Origin: Elephas maximus indicus
Lineage: Eukaryota > Chordata > Mammalia > Proboscidea > Elephantidae
Assembly: GCF_024166365.1 (NCBI RefSeq)
Contig: NC_064821.1
Coordinates: forward strand, 48,759,093-48,823,092
DNA length: 64,000 nt
Reading direction: 5' to 3'
Made by a program: the position numbers and the translations under genes. Shown piece by piece: positions 21,879-32,989 of the stretch. Each line of letters begins with the position of its first letter. The stretch's first letter is position 1. The notes beneath the pieces were generated by a model. That model searched no databases and was not told where the DNA came from. It saw only the letters and a program-made list of their open reading frames with translations.

Positions 21879-23842
21879 AGGTCTCCTCCTCTTTAGTGAC
21901 CTGGAAGCTGTTTGAAAGCTTGGAGCCTTCTCAGAGTGCTTGTTTACTTGTGGACACCACAGCTGCGTGTAGAGGTAGGTCTCCCAGCAAAGCTGCACAT
22001 GTGCCCCCCTGCCCCAGGAGTCCTGCTCAGCAGCTTCCCCTGAACCTTGGTGCTGCCCAGGTCTGCCACAGCTGCACGCTCCACCACCTGAGCAGAGCCT
22101 GGAGCCCCCATGGAGGAGGCAGAGCTTCCTACAAGGTCTTGCTGCAGCTCCCCATGTCCTTTCCAGGCCCCAGGAGACAGGTGTGCCTGCATGGCCTGCA
22201 CTAGGGGACAGAGGTTGACCATCGAGGATGGCCCTGGCTTCAGGCACGGCTGCTGAATGTCTCCCAGATGTGCCTTCCTGCAGAGCTCACCCACTCTCGG
22301 TGAGTGCCAGCCGCCTGGGTGGTCTAGTATCGGAATGAAATCTAGAGGCCAGAAAGAGCCCGGGTTCAAATTGCCACCAATTTCCTGAAAGTTCCTTCTG
22401 GAGCTCCAGGCCAACCCACAGGTTGAGCAAGGGAAAAAACAGACCCCTCACTTAAAAACAGATGTCAGCATCTGTCCTGAGCAGCTCAGGGAGAGGAAAG
22501 GCCTCCTGCTCCCTCCACCTCTCCCTTCCTCCTCCTCCTCCTCCCCCTCTCCCCATCCTAACTTTGCTGTCTGGGACAGCCACTGCTCAGCCACAAAACA
22601 GACCGAGAAGCCCCTGTGCAAAGGAAGTGACTTCTTCGCTGGCACCTAAAAATATTTACTTGTGTTTTCTTCTTTAAATAGAAAGGAAATTCAACTCACT
22701 CCACCCCAGACCTCCTGGGTTCCGGGTGGGTGCCCTTGGGACCTCACCCAGACTCATCTGGCCCCACACTGGGCTTCCAGGGCCCCTGGGGGAGGATGGA
22801 GCAAGGACAAGGTGGAAGACAGGAGGTAGTCTCAGGGGAAAGGAGGGGAGGAGGGCTGGCTGCCGCTTGTCACATCCATTATCCCATCAAATGCACCATT
22901 TATCCAGAGAGGGTGGTCTTTGATTACAGCACCAGGAGTCTCTCTGGCCCCTGTAAATCAGAGGATAAAGAGGCCAGGGCTACCAGACAACCCCTATGAG
23001 AGGGGGAAAAGGATACTCTGATGCCTGGGCCAGCGAGCAGACTGCCAGGCTCCTCCAGGGCCACCTGGTTGACACACCTCTCCTTCCTGGAGTCCTCCAC
23101 TGTGCCTGTCTGGGTGGTGAGTCAGGGGGGCAGTGGCTGGGCTCTCAGCTCTGCCAGGGAGCAGAGAACAATGGGCCCGAAGGCTCTGCTCCCGAGTCTC
23201 TGTGGCTAGTCGGGTCCTCTCGCAGGATACAGGAAAGAACTCACCCAGGGTGCCCTGCACCTGGGGAGACCCTGAGCTATAACCCAGCAATGGACACTAG
23301 AGGGAGACCCCTGTGCCTGGACAGGAACCATCTCCAAGACAGGCTGTTCAGGGGAAAGAAGCCAGAGGGAGACCAGGTACAGAGGGCAGCTCCCCACCTA
23401 CTTCTGAGAGCACAGTCAGGTCTGGAAAATCAGGACAGACAGACACACACACACAGAGGAACCTGGAGAGAGTGGTCACCACTGGGGAGCAGGCTGAGGA
23501 TCCCATTTGTACTCTCTGAATTTCCTTTTCTGGGTTTAATTTTTATTTTAATCAAAATAATCCGTGCAAATAGTTTTAAATAATCAGAGCGCTACGAGTA
23601 AAACAACAACAAAAAAAAAACCCAGCAATTTCCTGCCCCACCCGGCCCCACACTAATTCCTACACCCAAGAGGTAACTGGTCATGATTTCTTCTAGCTTC
23701 TTCTTCTGATATTCATTAGGTAGTTTTCAATAGCCTGTTTATACTACTGTTTCTTGTCTTTCTTTTGTTCTTTTCATTTCTTAGATATCATCTAAAAGAC
23801 CACAGGGAATAGAGTTAAGTTGCTGACTTTTGAACCACATTG
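21879..23842. other. single-copy DNA with a pyrimidine tract
   Basis: A (TCC)n-rich pyrimidine tract lies at about 22512-22556. Open frames of up to 195 codons (22996-23583 plus, 21837-22414 minus) overlap frames in other registers and have no recognised domain. 23540-23600 resembles an old L1 piece. Confidence 0.4.
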
Positions 23843-26143
23843 CTGTTGTTTTTGTTGTTGTCAGGTGCTGTGAAGTCGGTTCTGACTCATAGGGACCCTA
23901 TGTACAACAGAACCAAACACTGCCCCATCCCACACCATCCTCACAATCGTTGCTATGTTTAAGTCCATTGTTGCAGCCATTACGTCAATCCACCTCCTTG
24001 AGGGTCTTCCCTTTTTTCGCTGAGCTTCTACTTTGCCAAGCATGATGTCCTTCTCCAGGGACTGATCCCTCCTGATAACATGTCCAAAGTATGCGAGACA
24101 AAGTCTCACCATTCTCCTTTCTAAGGAGCGCTCTGGCTGTACTTCCCAGACAGATTTGTTCGTTCTTCTGGCAGTCCATAGTATATTCAATATTCTTCAC
24201 CAACACCACAATTCAAAGCCATCAACTCTTCTTCATTCTTCCTATTCATTGTCCAGCTTTTGCATACACATGAGGTGATAGAAAATACCATAGCTTGGGT
24301 CAGGTGCACCTTAGTATTCAAGGTAACATCTTTGCTTTCTAACACTTGAAGGACATCTTTTGCAGCAGATTTGCCCAATCTAATACATTGTTTGATTTCT
24401 TGACTGCTGCTTCCATGGACGTTGATTGTGGATCCAAGTAAAACGAAATCCTTGAGAACTTCAATCTTTCCTGTTTATCATGATGTTGTTAATTGGTGTG
24501 GTTGTGAGAATTTTTGTTTTCTTTATGTTGAGGTATAATACATATTGAAGGCTTTAATCTTTGATCTTCATCAGCAAGTGCTTCAAGTCCTCTTCGCTTT
24601 CAGCAAGGCCGTGTCATCTGCATATCATAGGAAGTTCGTGAGTCTTCCTCCAATCTTGTTGCTGCATTCTGCTTCATATAGTCCAGCTTCTCAGATTATT
24701 TGCTCAGCATACAGACAGAATAGATACGGTGAAAGGATACAACCCTGACGCACACCTTTCCTGATTCTAAACCACACAGTATCCCCTTGTTCTGTTCAAA
24801 TAACTGCCTCTTGGTCTACGTACAGGTTCAACATGAGCAAAACTAAGTGTTTGGGAATTTCCATTCTTTGCAATCTTATCCATAATTTGTTATGATCCAC
24901 AAAGCCTAATGCACAGACAAACATCTTTCTAGTATTCTCTGCTTTCAGCCAAGATCCATCTGACATCAGCAATGATATGCCTCATTCCATGTCCTCTTCT
25001 GAATTTGACTTGCATTTCTGGCAGCTCCCTGATGATGCATTGCTGCAACTATTTTTGAGTTATCTTCAGCAAAATTTTACTTACGTGTGTTATTACTGAT
25101 AAAACTGTTTCCTGTTGGATCACCTTTCTTTGGAATGGGCACAAATATGGTTTTCCAGTTCATTGGCTAGGTAGCTGTCTTCCGAATTTCTTGGCGTTGA
25201 CAAATGAGGGCTTCCAGCATTGCGTCCGTTTGTTGAAATATCTAAATTGGTATTCTGTCAATTCCTGGAGCTTTATTTTTCGCCAATGCCTTCAGTGCAG
25301 CTTGGGCTTCTTCCTTCAGTACCATTGGTTCTTGATCATATGCTACCTCCTGAAATGACTGAACATCTACCAATTCTTTTTGGTACAGTGACTCTGTGTA
25401 TTCCTTTCATCTTCTTTTGATGCTTCCTGCATCATTCAATATTTTTCCCATAGAATTCTTTAATATTGCAACTCTAGGCTTTTTTCCTTTAGTTCTTTCA
25501 GCTTGAGAAATGCTGAGCGTGTTCTCCTCTTTTGGTTAGAATTTCTAACTCCAGGGCTTTGCACATTTCAGTATAATATTTTACTTTGTCTCCTCTAGTC
25601 GCCCTTTGAAATCTCCCGTTCAGCTCCTTTACTTCATTGTTTCTTTTTTTTTTCTTCTTTCCTATTGTTTTAGTGACATTTTGCTTTCTTCATGTATGAT
25701 GTCCTTTATTTCATCCCAGAACTCATCTGGTCTTCCATCACTAGTGTTTAATGAGTCAAATCTATTCTTGAGATGGTCTCTAAATTCAGGTTGGATATAC
25801 TCAAGGTCATACTTTGGCTTTCATAGACTTGTTTTAATTTTCTTCAATTTCAGCTTGAGCAATTGATGGCCTGTCTGGCCTTGTTCTGACTGATGATTTT
25901 GAGCTTCTCCATCGTCTTTTTCCACAGACGTAGTTGATTTGATTTCTGTGTATTCCATCCTGTGAGGTACATATGTGTAGTCGCCATTTATGTTGTCAAA
26001 AAAAGGCATTTGCATCGAATAAGTCATTAGTCTTGCAAAATTCTATCATGTGATCTCCAGCATTGTTTCTAGCATCAAGACCATATTTTCCAACTACTGA
26101 TCCTTCTTATTTGTTTCCAACTTTCGCATTCCAATCACCAGAC
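23843..26143 (-). mobile_element. RTE LINE (RTE1_LA-like), about 2.3 kb, longest copy here
   Basis: Read on the minus strand, the copy extends from inside the upstream part of the ORF through the reverse transcriptase to the 3' end. YADD is encoded near 24613-24624. The 3' domain that follows the RT shows at 23861-24209 (FGHVIRRDQSLEKDIM). The reading frame is broken in many places, with only short frames remaining. The 5' end is truncated against a MIR. Confidence 0.9.
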
Positions 26144-26325
26144 CCTGCCACTTAGTAGCTGTGCAACCCTGACCAAGTTTTTTATCTCATTCGTGTCTCA
26201 GTTCACGTATCTATAATATGGGATAGTAGTACCTACCCCATAAGGCTCTTGTGAGGATTAAATGAGTTGACACATGTAAGTACTTACTCTGTGCCTGGCA
26301 CATAATAAGCTGTCAGTAAGGACTG
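26144..26325 (+). repeat. MIR, 3' two-thirds
   Basis: CTGCCACTTAGTAGCTGTGC, AGTAGTACCTACCCCATAAG, GGATTAAATGAGTTGACAC and GTGCCTGGCACATAATAAGC match the MIR core and 3' half. Confidence 0.85.
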
Positions 26326-26330
26326 GCTAA

Positions 26331-26535
26331 GGAGCCCCAGTAGCACAATAGTTAACAGCTTGGCTGCTAACAAAAAGGTTGGTGGTTTGAGCTCACTGAG
26401 TGGCTCTTCAGGAGAAAGCCCTGGTGATTTTCTCCCTTAAGGATTACAGCCTAGAAAACCCTATGGGGGCAATTCTACTTTGTCACATGGGGTCACTATG
26501 AGTCAAAAATTGACTTGATGACATCTAAAAACAAG
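26331..26535 (+). mobile_element. AfroSINE, long type
   Basis: First of three plus-strand copies in a row. Head GGAGCCCCAGTAGCACAATA, tail GTCACTATGAGTC…GACTTGATGACATC. Confidence 0.9.
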
Positions 26536-26557
26536 GGTTGGCTATTATTTTTGTAGG

Positions 26558-26764
26558 GTCCCCAGGTGGCACAAGTTGTTTGCAATTGGATACTAACATA
26601 AAGGTTGGTGATTCAAACCTACCCAGCAGTGCCACAGAAGAAAGGCCTGGCAATTTGCTTCTGTAAAGATTACAGCCAAGAAAATTCTATGGCACACTGT
26701 TCTACTCTGTAACACATGGGATCAACATGAGTTGAAATTGATTTGACAACAATGTTTTTTTGCT
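26558..26764 (+). mobile_element. AfroSINE, long type
   Basis: Second of three. Head GGTCCCCAGGTGGCACAAGT, internal CTGTAAAGATTACAGCC, tail ending in a T run. Confidence 0.9.
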
Positions 26765-26787
26765 GTTATTCTTTTTTAATTGTCATT

Positions 26788-26999
26788 AGGGGTCCCTGGC
26801 TGGTGATAATGGGTAACACGATTTGCTACTAATCATCAGGTTGGTGGTTCAAGTCCACATAGAGGCACCTTGAAAGAAAGGCCTGGCAACCTACTTCCAA
26901 AAAATTTAAACCATTAAAAACCATATGGAGCACAGTTCTACTCTGACACACATGAGTTCACCTTGGGCTGGAGTCAACTTGACAGTGACTCGTACTGGT
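26788..26999 (+). mobile_element. AfroSINE, 'TGACACACATG' subtype
   Basis: Third of three. Head GGGGTCCCTGGCTGGTGATA, internal TACTTCCAAAAAATTTAAACC, tail GGCTGGAGTCAACTTGACAG. Confidence 0.9.
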
Positions 27000-27904
27000 G
27001 GAGGTCTGTCACTGTTCAATATTTATTCGTTCAGTCCCTCAGTATTTAATTAAAAAATAAATAAATACTGAGAGACCAGAAGAGTATGGGGGAAGGCTTC
27101 CTTTCTGTTGTTTTAATGGAGTTTTGCTATAATAGTCAAGATGTCATTCCATGGAAAAATTACACTGAAAGACTGTTGAAACTGTCTGGGGAAGAGTTAA
27201 GACAGAAAGCAAAAAATCATGGCCTGCTCACTATTACTTTACTGGAAGTGTTTTTGAAGAACTTTGCAATAATTATTGTCACAAGTCCAAGATCATCTCT
27301 TTATTAATTTACTCTTAAGGTCATAGGAACTCTCCCCAAGCCTGATTATCACCCACTATTTCATTTAAAGCTCCTGAAACTTTGTTGTGCATCTTTTTCT
27401 TTATTCTGATGATCAGCAATATCCAATAGAGCTAGGCTGCAAGCTCACACTTTGCCAATAGGTGTCACTGTTTAATAGTATGTACAGTAATCCCGTGTGA
27501 AAACTACAGAAGTTTAAGGCCAGGGGTTCTATAAAATGAATCAATGTACTAATTCATGAATGTAATAAGATCCAAATTATGTAAGATAACAGCAACTCTG
27601 CTTCAATTTCACTTTGTTAGATAAATATATCTTACACTAAGGATGCAGAATGGGGTCTAGGCCTAAATTTTATTAATATGTTTCAGGGTTTTTTTTATTC
27701 TGGTGTATCTTGCCACACTTCTATGCTATGGATCCCATAATTTTTTAGGAAACTTCTTTTTATTATTATCAATAGTAATAAATAATGTGTGTTTATTATC
27801 TCAAAACTCCTCAAAACCCTCTGATTTAAGTCTACACAATGCCCTGCACTTATTGTTCTTGATAATATTTGTTGAATGATGCATTCCCCTCCCATTGAGA
27901 AATG
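27000..27904. other. AT-rich single-copy DNA
   Basis: No recognised repeat or exon. A 73-codon frame at 27086-27307 is unsupported. Confidence 0.4.
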
Positions 27905-28030
27905 TGTACAGCTATTCTACAGATGAGGAAGCTGAGACTCAGAAAAGGTCAAGGTCACATAGCTAGTGAATGGCACAGCTGTAGGTTTGTCTGATTCCAA
28001 ATCCCTTGCCCATTCACTCCAATCCACAGA
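27905..28030 (-). repeat. MIR fragment
   Basis: TACAGATGAGGAAGCTGAGA, AGGTCACATAGCTAGTGAAT match the antisense MIR. Confidence 0.8.
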
Positions 28031-28051
28031 AAGGACTCAGGGAAAATGCTG

Positions 28052-28380
28052 TAGTTGTTGTTAGGTGCCATTGAGTCAGCTCCGACTTATAGCAACACTA
28101 TGTACAACATTCTACACCATCTTGTGCCATCCTCACAATCGTTGTTATGCTTGAGCCCATTTTTGCAGGCACTGCGTCAACCCATCCTGCTGAGGGTCTT
28201 CCTCTTTTTCGCTGGCCCTCTACTTTACCAAGCATGATGTCCTTCTCCAGGGATTGATCCTTCCTGATAACATGTCCAAAGTATGTGAGATGTAGTCTCA
28301 CCATCCTTCCTCCTATGGAGCACCCTAGTTGCACTTCTTCTGAGACAGATTTGTTCATTCTTTTGGCAGTCTGTGGTATA
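28052..28380 (-). mobile_element. RTE LINE 3' fragment
   Basis: About 330 bp of antisense RTE 3' end: TTACCAAGCATGATGTCC, CCTGATAACATGTCCAAAGT and AGACAGATTTGTTCATTC. Confidence 0.9.
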
Positions 28381-28424
28381 TGGACAGGGAAAAGAGCAAC
28401 CCTTAAGCTTATAAGGGGTTGGAG

Positions 28425-28582
28425 TCCTGGTGGTGTAGTGGTGAAGAGCTCAGTGCTAATCAAATGTCGGCAGTTCAAATCCACCAGCTGCTCCTTGGAA
28501 ACCCTATGGGGCAGTTCTGCTCTGTCCATTAGGGTAACTATGAGTCGGAACTGACTCGATGGCACCTAACAACAACAACTAA
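28425..28582 (+). mobile_element. AfroSINE, short type
   Basis: Head GAGTCCTGGTGGTGTAGTGG to tail GAACTGACTCGATGGCACC followed by (TAACAA)-like text. The tail resembles RTE more closely than most copies. Confidence 0.95.
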
Positions 28583-29284
28583 CTTGTAAGGGCAGCAGTG
28601 TACAGCTCTACGGGCCCAAAGGTTGTACAAGACATTTCTGAACAGACTCAGAATAGTCATCAGAAAAACCAGTGAAGGCTAATTTGTTATCTAACAGTTT
28701 CTCCCCGTCATTTCCCTGAAACAGACAAGAAGTGAACAAGTTGTGCCAATACAAGTGATGAAATGTGTGTGGGGGTATAGGGTGGAGTGGGGGGCTGAAG
28801 ATATCGCCACCAGGAGCCCATGAGCCGCCCCCCTCCTTACTCACCCCTGTGGAACACAAATACTTAGATTAAGTTTTGAGTCAGTCTTCAAATTCCTGGG
28901 CTGGGGTTTATCAGCTGATGTTACAATATTGCAAGATTATATATCTTTTTAACAAACAATAGTATCAGTGCTGATATGATGTACATACAACCCTTTTACA
29001 CACACAAGTTAGCCTCATGATTACTCAACACTGTTCCACGTGGCCACAGTGGGTCCTTGTTGGATGATCAGCTGTCTAGTATTGTCCAGTCCACCTGCCA
29101 AGGATCTTGGAGAACAGGAAGGCTCACTCCTCAGGAATTCCTCTGGGGAAGTTAAGTCAGCAGGACCTAATTACCCGACTAGATTAAAGCTGAGATTTCA
29201 AGATTAATGATGCTAGGGGTGGGTGGAGAGCGGCTAAGGAATCTTAATTCTGAGGTCCTTTTCATGGGTCCTCACATCAAAGGT
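28583..29284. other. single-copy DNA
   Basis: Nothing is recognised. Confidence 0.4.
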
Positions 29285-29297
29285 AAGATCAGTAAAC

Positions 29298-29443
29298 CCA
29301 AAAACCCATTGCCATTGAGTTGATTCCGACTCATAGTGACCCTATAGGACAGAGTAGAACTGCTTCATAGGGTTTCCAAGGAGCAGCTGGTGGATTCGAA
29401 CTGCTGACCTTTTGGTTAGCAGCCAAGCTTGAACCATTGTGCC
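29298..29443 (-). mobile_element. AfroSINE, short type (locus A)
   Basis: Antisense copy with an imperfect flanking duplication: AAGATCAGTAAAC (29285-29297) and AAGAGTAAGTAAAC (29444-29457). The 74 bp to its right (to 29519) recur at locus B (30446-30519). Confidence 0.9.
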
Positions 29444-29519
29444 AAGAGTAAGTAAACAGCCCTTGCCACTTGAATTACACATAGTCTGGTCTTCAAGGCC
29501 TCCCCAGGAGAAGAGGGGA

Positions 29520-29987
29520 GGACTGGAGGAGTTCTATTAGGAGAGGTGACAGCATCATGGCCCAGGATGTGTGACTGCCAGCTCCATCCAGGTGTCAGGA
29601 CCTGGCCAGGGATGCACATTTCTTCATAACACACCAAACACAGTAGGAACAATTCAAACAGAGAGCCTTAGCTCCTGTGATGTTCAGGAATGAGACTACT
29701 CTGGGATATTCAAGTAGCTTGGAAAGGCCCTTTGCTGTCCCCAGCGTTCCCATAGTTCTCCTAAGTGCCATAAAATCGGAAGACTAACTGTTCTCAAATT
29801 GCGATGTGGCCAGAGGGAGTCATGTGCTATTTTAAACTTGAAGGTCCACTAGATTGCTGACAGTGGCTGTCACATAACCGGCCTGGGGCTCAACATTTGT
29901 AGACAACTTGAACCACAAAAGCCAATTGAGAGATTAGAATATCTGCTCAGGCCCGCCCTCCTACGGTGATCAACTGAGCCTTAGTAT
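29520..29987. other. single-copy DNA
   Basis: Nothing is recognised. Confidence 0.4.
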
Positions 29988-30195
29988 TCCTTTGGATCAC
30001 AGCAGAATATTGTCAGACTTAGTGCTGGAAAATGAGCCGCCTGGGTCAAAAGGCACTTAAAACACACAGCAGCCACAACAGTGAATTCAAGCACACCAAC
30101 GAATGTGAAAATGACGCAGGACCAGGCAAGGTTTCCTTCTGTTACATGTGGGTTGCCATGAGTTGGAGCCAACTCAGGGCGACTAACATTTTTAT
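29988..30195 (+). mobile_element. internally deleted RTE derivative
   Basis: The left part (AATATTGTCAGACTTAGTGC, GAAAATGAGCCGCCTGGG) resembles the RTE 5' untranslated region. The right part (GACGCAGGACCAGGCAAGG, GTTGCCATGAGTTGGAGCC) is the RTE/SINE 3' end. The coding middle is missing. Confidence 0.6.
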
Positions 30196-30237
30196 TTTAC
30201 GTTCAAAATGAAATGAAACAAATTGATTTTCAGCACA

Positions 30238-30519
30238 CACACACAAAACCGAACCCATTCCCATCAAGTCAATTTTGACTCATAACGACCCTATAGGACT
30301 GAGTACAACTGCCCCCACAGGGGGTCCCAAAACTGTAATCTTTACAGAAGGTGGCTGCCACATCTTTCTCCCTCAGAGCAGCTGGTGGGTTTGAACCACT
30401 GATCTTTTGGTTTGCAGCCGAGTGCTTAACCACTGTACCACCAGTAAGTAAACAGACCTTGCTGCTTGAATTATACACAGTCTGGCCCTCAAGGTCTCCC
30501 CAGGAGACGAGGGCTGTGG
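30238..30519 (-). mobile_element. AfroSINE, long type, with 74-bp 5' extension (locus B)
   Basis: A perfect 14-bp duplication TGATTTTCAGCACA (30224-30237 and 30520-30533) encloses both the SINE (to about 30445) and 74 bp upstream of its head. The extension is about 85% identical to sequence beside locus A. The SINE body has the CTGTAATCTTTACAG segment that locus A lacks. Confidence 0.85.
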
Positions 30520-30784
30520 TGATTTTCAGCACAGTGAGGTAAAAAAAACAAACATTGAAATCTAACATAGTTGGGATCTCAGCTCTGGTAATGGGTGTGT
30601 ATGGGGTGGGGTGGGAGGTGGAGGAATGGAGGGGCATTTGTTTCCTCATCTTTGCAACAGGTATTACAGTCCCACCCTCACAGGGTTATGGTAAAGATTA
30701 AATAACTATGGAAAACATCTTCTTTTTAACAGATTCTCCAGTAATGTTAGTTTTCTCTCTCCTTTGTTGGATGCTACACACAGT

Positions 30785-30982
30785 TGGTGGGTGCTGTCAA
30801 GTCAATTTCAAGCCACAGTGACCCCATGGACAGAGTAGATCTGCCCCATATGGTTTTCTTGGCTGTAATCTTTACAGGAGCAGATTGCCAGGCCTTTCTC
30901 CCTCAGAGCTGGTGGGTGGGTTCCAACTGCCAAACTTTCAGTTCACAGCCAAGCGCTTAACCATTGAGCCACTGGCGCTCTT
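30785..30982 (-). mobile_element. AfroSINE with perfect target-site duplication
   Basis: Flanked by TACACACAGT at 30775-30784 and 30983-30992. Long type (TTGGCTGTAATCTTTACAGG). Confidence 0.95.
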
Positions 30983-31189
30983 TACACACAGTGAGGGGTG
31001 GGGGAATTTAAGGACATTTTGCTCTCAAAATAATTTCTTTAAAATCTTCCCAGCCCTCTGGTGCAGGTGACTGCTGGGAGGAGGGGGAAGAGAATTCCTT
31101 GATAAGCTGGAGTCACAGGACACTGTATGGGGAAATCCCCAGAGGGCTACAAGGTCCCCAGAGAGCTAAAGGAAGGACTTAACAGGCAA

Positions 31190-31290
31190 TTGATCATTCA
31201 GTCATTCAACAAACATTCCTGGAGCACCTGCCGGGTGCCTGGAGCCTGCTGGAGGTGCCCAGGACTCCCTGTCCCTGTGGATACTGAAAG
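31190..31290 (-). repeat. L2 3' fragment
   Basis: TCATTCAACAAACATTCCTG, GAGCACCTGCCGGGTGCC match the antisense L2 end. Confidence 0.6.
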
Positions 31291-31669
31291 GGGAGTCCCT
31301 GCAATATTCGCTGCGCCTCGAATCGAATGACAACTTTTAAACTGTTGGGAATTTCAGACAAGGCCGACAGGGTCTTGCTTCCGAGGTGACTGAGAGAACC
31401 CAATCCTCCCAAAGAATTTTTTTTTTTTTTTAAACAAGCCCCCCACTCCACCCTCCTGGTGTTGCAACCCAGGCTTTTCGCCTGCGGAGGCTGCCCGGCG
31501 ATTCCCGAAGACGCGTCCGCAGGGACCGAAGGCTTCGGATATGGCCAAGCCAAGGCCGCCACCCCCTGACGCCAGGGCCGGGAAGACCCGGCCGCGCGCC
31601 GCCCGCGCTCCCGCTCACCCGCGACTCAAAAGAGGCGGCGGGGACGCGAGGCCGGCGATGCGCCTCCGA

Positions 31670-31860
31670 CCCCTGCCCCGCCCCGCCCCGCCCCGCCCCG
31701 CCCCTGCCCCGGCCCACCCCGCCCCTGCCCCGCCCCACCCCGCCCCTGTCCAGCCCCACCCCGCGCCTGCCCAGCCCCGCCCCTACCCAACCCCGCCCCC
31801 GAACCCCGCCCCCTGCCCCGCCCAGCCCGTGCCCCTGCCCCGCCCCGCCCCGCCCAGCCA
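31670..31860. repeat. C-rich (CCCCGCC/CCCCTGCC)n tract
   Basis: Nearly pure CCCCGCC-type units with CCACC, CCTGCC and CCAGCC variants extend over about 190 bp at the left of the CpG island. The opposite strand is G-rich. It supplies many overlapping Sp1-like sites. Confidence 0.9.
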
Positions 31861-32174
31861 CTCCCCAGAGCCCGGGACCCGCTGCAGCCCCTGCAGCGCC
31901 GCGCAGGAGCCTGGGGCGTGGGACGGGGCGGGGAGTGGGCGGGCTTGAGCCGGAGAGGGAAGGAGGGGCGTGGCGGAGGGGGCGTGGCGGGTGGCCCCGC
32001 CCCCGGTGCTGATTTTTTTCACTTTAAAGCCGCGGTGGCTCTGGCGTTCTCTGCACAGAAGTAGCGCTCGGGCAGCCAGCGCGCTTGCTGCAGGAACCAG
32101 GCTCCAGGCGCCGGCGCCGGGGCCACGGAAGGCGGTGACTCTGTCCCCACCGCGGGCGCGGCCCGACCCGAGAG

Positions 32175-32195
32175 CGGCGGCGGCGGCGGCGGCGG
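32175..32195 (+). repeat. (CGG)7 trinucleotide run
   Basis: Seven perfect CGG units lie inside the CpG island, downstream of the TTTAAAG element. The run may be in a 5' untranslated region if the gene reads plus. Confidence 0.9.
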
Positions 32196-32989
32196 CCTTG
32201 GGTGCGGTAGGCAGGCGGGGCGGGAGCGGCGGGGGGCGCGGGCTGGCACGGGGCCGGATGGGTGGGCGCGGAGCGCGCGGGGCGCCGTCCCTCTCCTTGT
32301 GGCGCCCGGGCGCCCTTCGGTCGCGCGGGTCCTGGGGAACCGGGCCGGGGCGCCGCCCAGCGCCGCTTTCTCCGCTGCCGCTGCGGGCGGAGGCGGGTCG
32401 CGGCAAGCCTGGATGGGTGGGGGTCCCAGGAGCCCCGGGGACGGTCGCGCTGGGGTGGAGGATCGGCGGCTGCAACACGGGATGGGGTCTGGGCGCGCAG
32501 CGGCCCCGGCAGACCTCTCGGTGCCCCGGCGCTCCGAGACTCGGTTCCCGCGACTATCCCCGCGGCCGGGCGGGGACATCGATCCGCCCCCTCCCGCACG
32601 GGGGCATCGCGACCCCGCGCTGCAGAGTTAGTTTCACTTTTCCCGCCAGTCCCAGCCGGGCTCTGCAGCGCGGCCCGACTGGCCCCTAGGAATCTCCCGC
32701 AGCCCGCAGCCGCCTCCCCGGGGGCCGCAGGCCGACACCCTGGGCGGCGCCGCCTCCCCGCCGGGCCCGGCCGCGGCGACTTCTCCTGACGACCGCTGGA
32801 GAGCGGGGGGCTCCCATCAGGAACCAGTTAGGGAAACGTAAAAGCAGCTCAGGCCGTTGGCGGGACTGCGCATCTCGCCCCGAGCGTGGGGTGGACTTGG
32901 TAGTTGTCCTGTTGGAGAGCAAAGTTCCAAATGCCAGCGGCTCCGGGCTTGGTGGGCTTCACCTGCGGATGACAGACTGTAGGTCCTGT

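Larger units (their letters stand above)
31480..32800. promoter_or_regulatory. CpG island, probable promoter and non-coding first exon
   Basis: About 1.3 kb that is very GC- and CpG-rich, unlike the rest of the window. It contains GC boxes (GGGGCGGG at about 31925, GGGCGGGC at 31938, GCCCCGCCCCC at about 31994-32004) and a TATA-like TTTAAAG (32023-32029). CpG-rich text and a (CGG)7 run follow. Known biology: such islands mark housekeeping or developmental gene promoters. The gene and its direction are not identified. Plus orientation is slightly favoured because GC boxes and TTTAAAG precede the (CGG) tract, and GT sites such as GGGTGCGG (about 32199) could be splice donors. Open frames up to 239 codons run both ways through it, as expected in stop-poor GC-rich DNA, and none is recognisable. 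Confidence 0.85.

Noticed and set aside
22996-23583. 195-codon plus-strand frame as a possible exon
   Set aside because: No recognisable domain, it overlaps frames in other registers, and its end runs into L1-like AT-rich sequence.
31430-32789. Open frames of 110-239 codons through the CpG island on both strands
   Set aside because: Stop codons are rare in GC-rich DNA. The frames overlap in several registers, encode low-complexity Pro/Ala/Arg/Gly text, and often lack an ATG start. No known protein is recognised.
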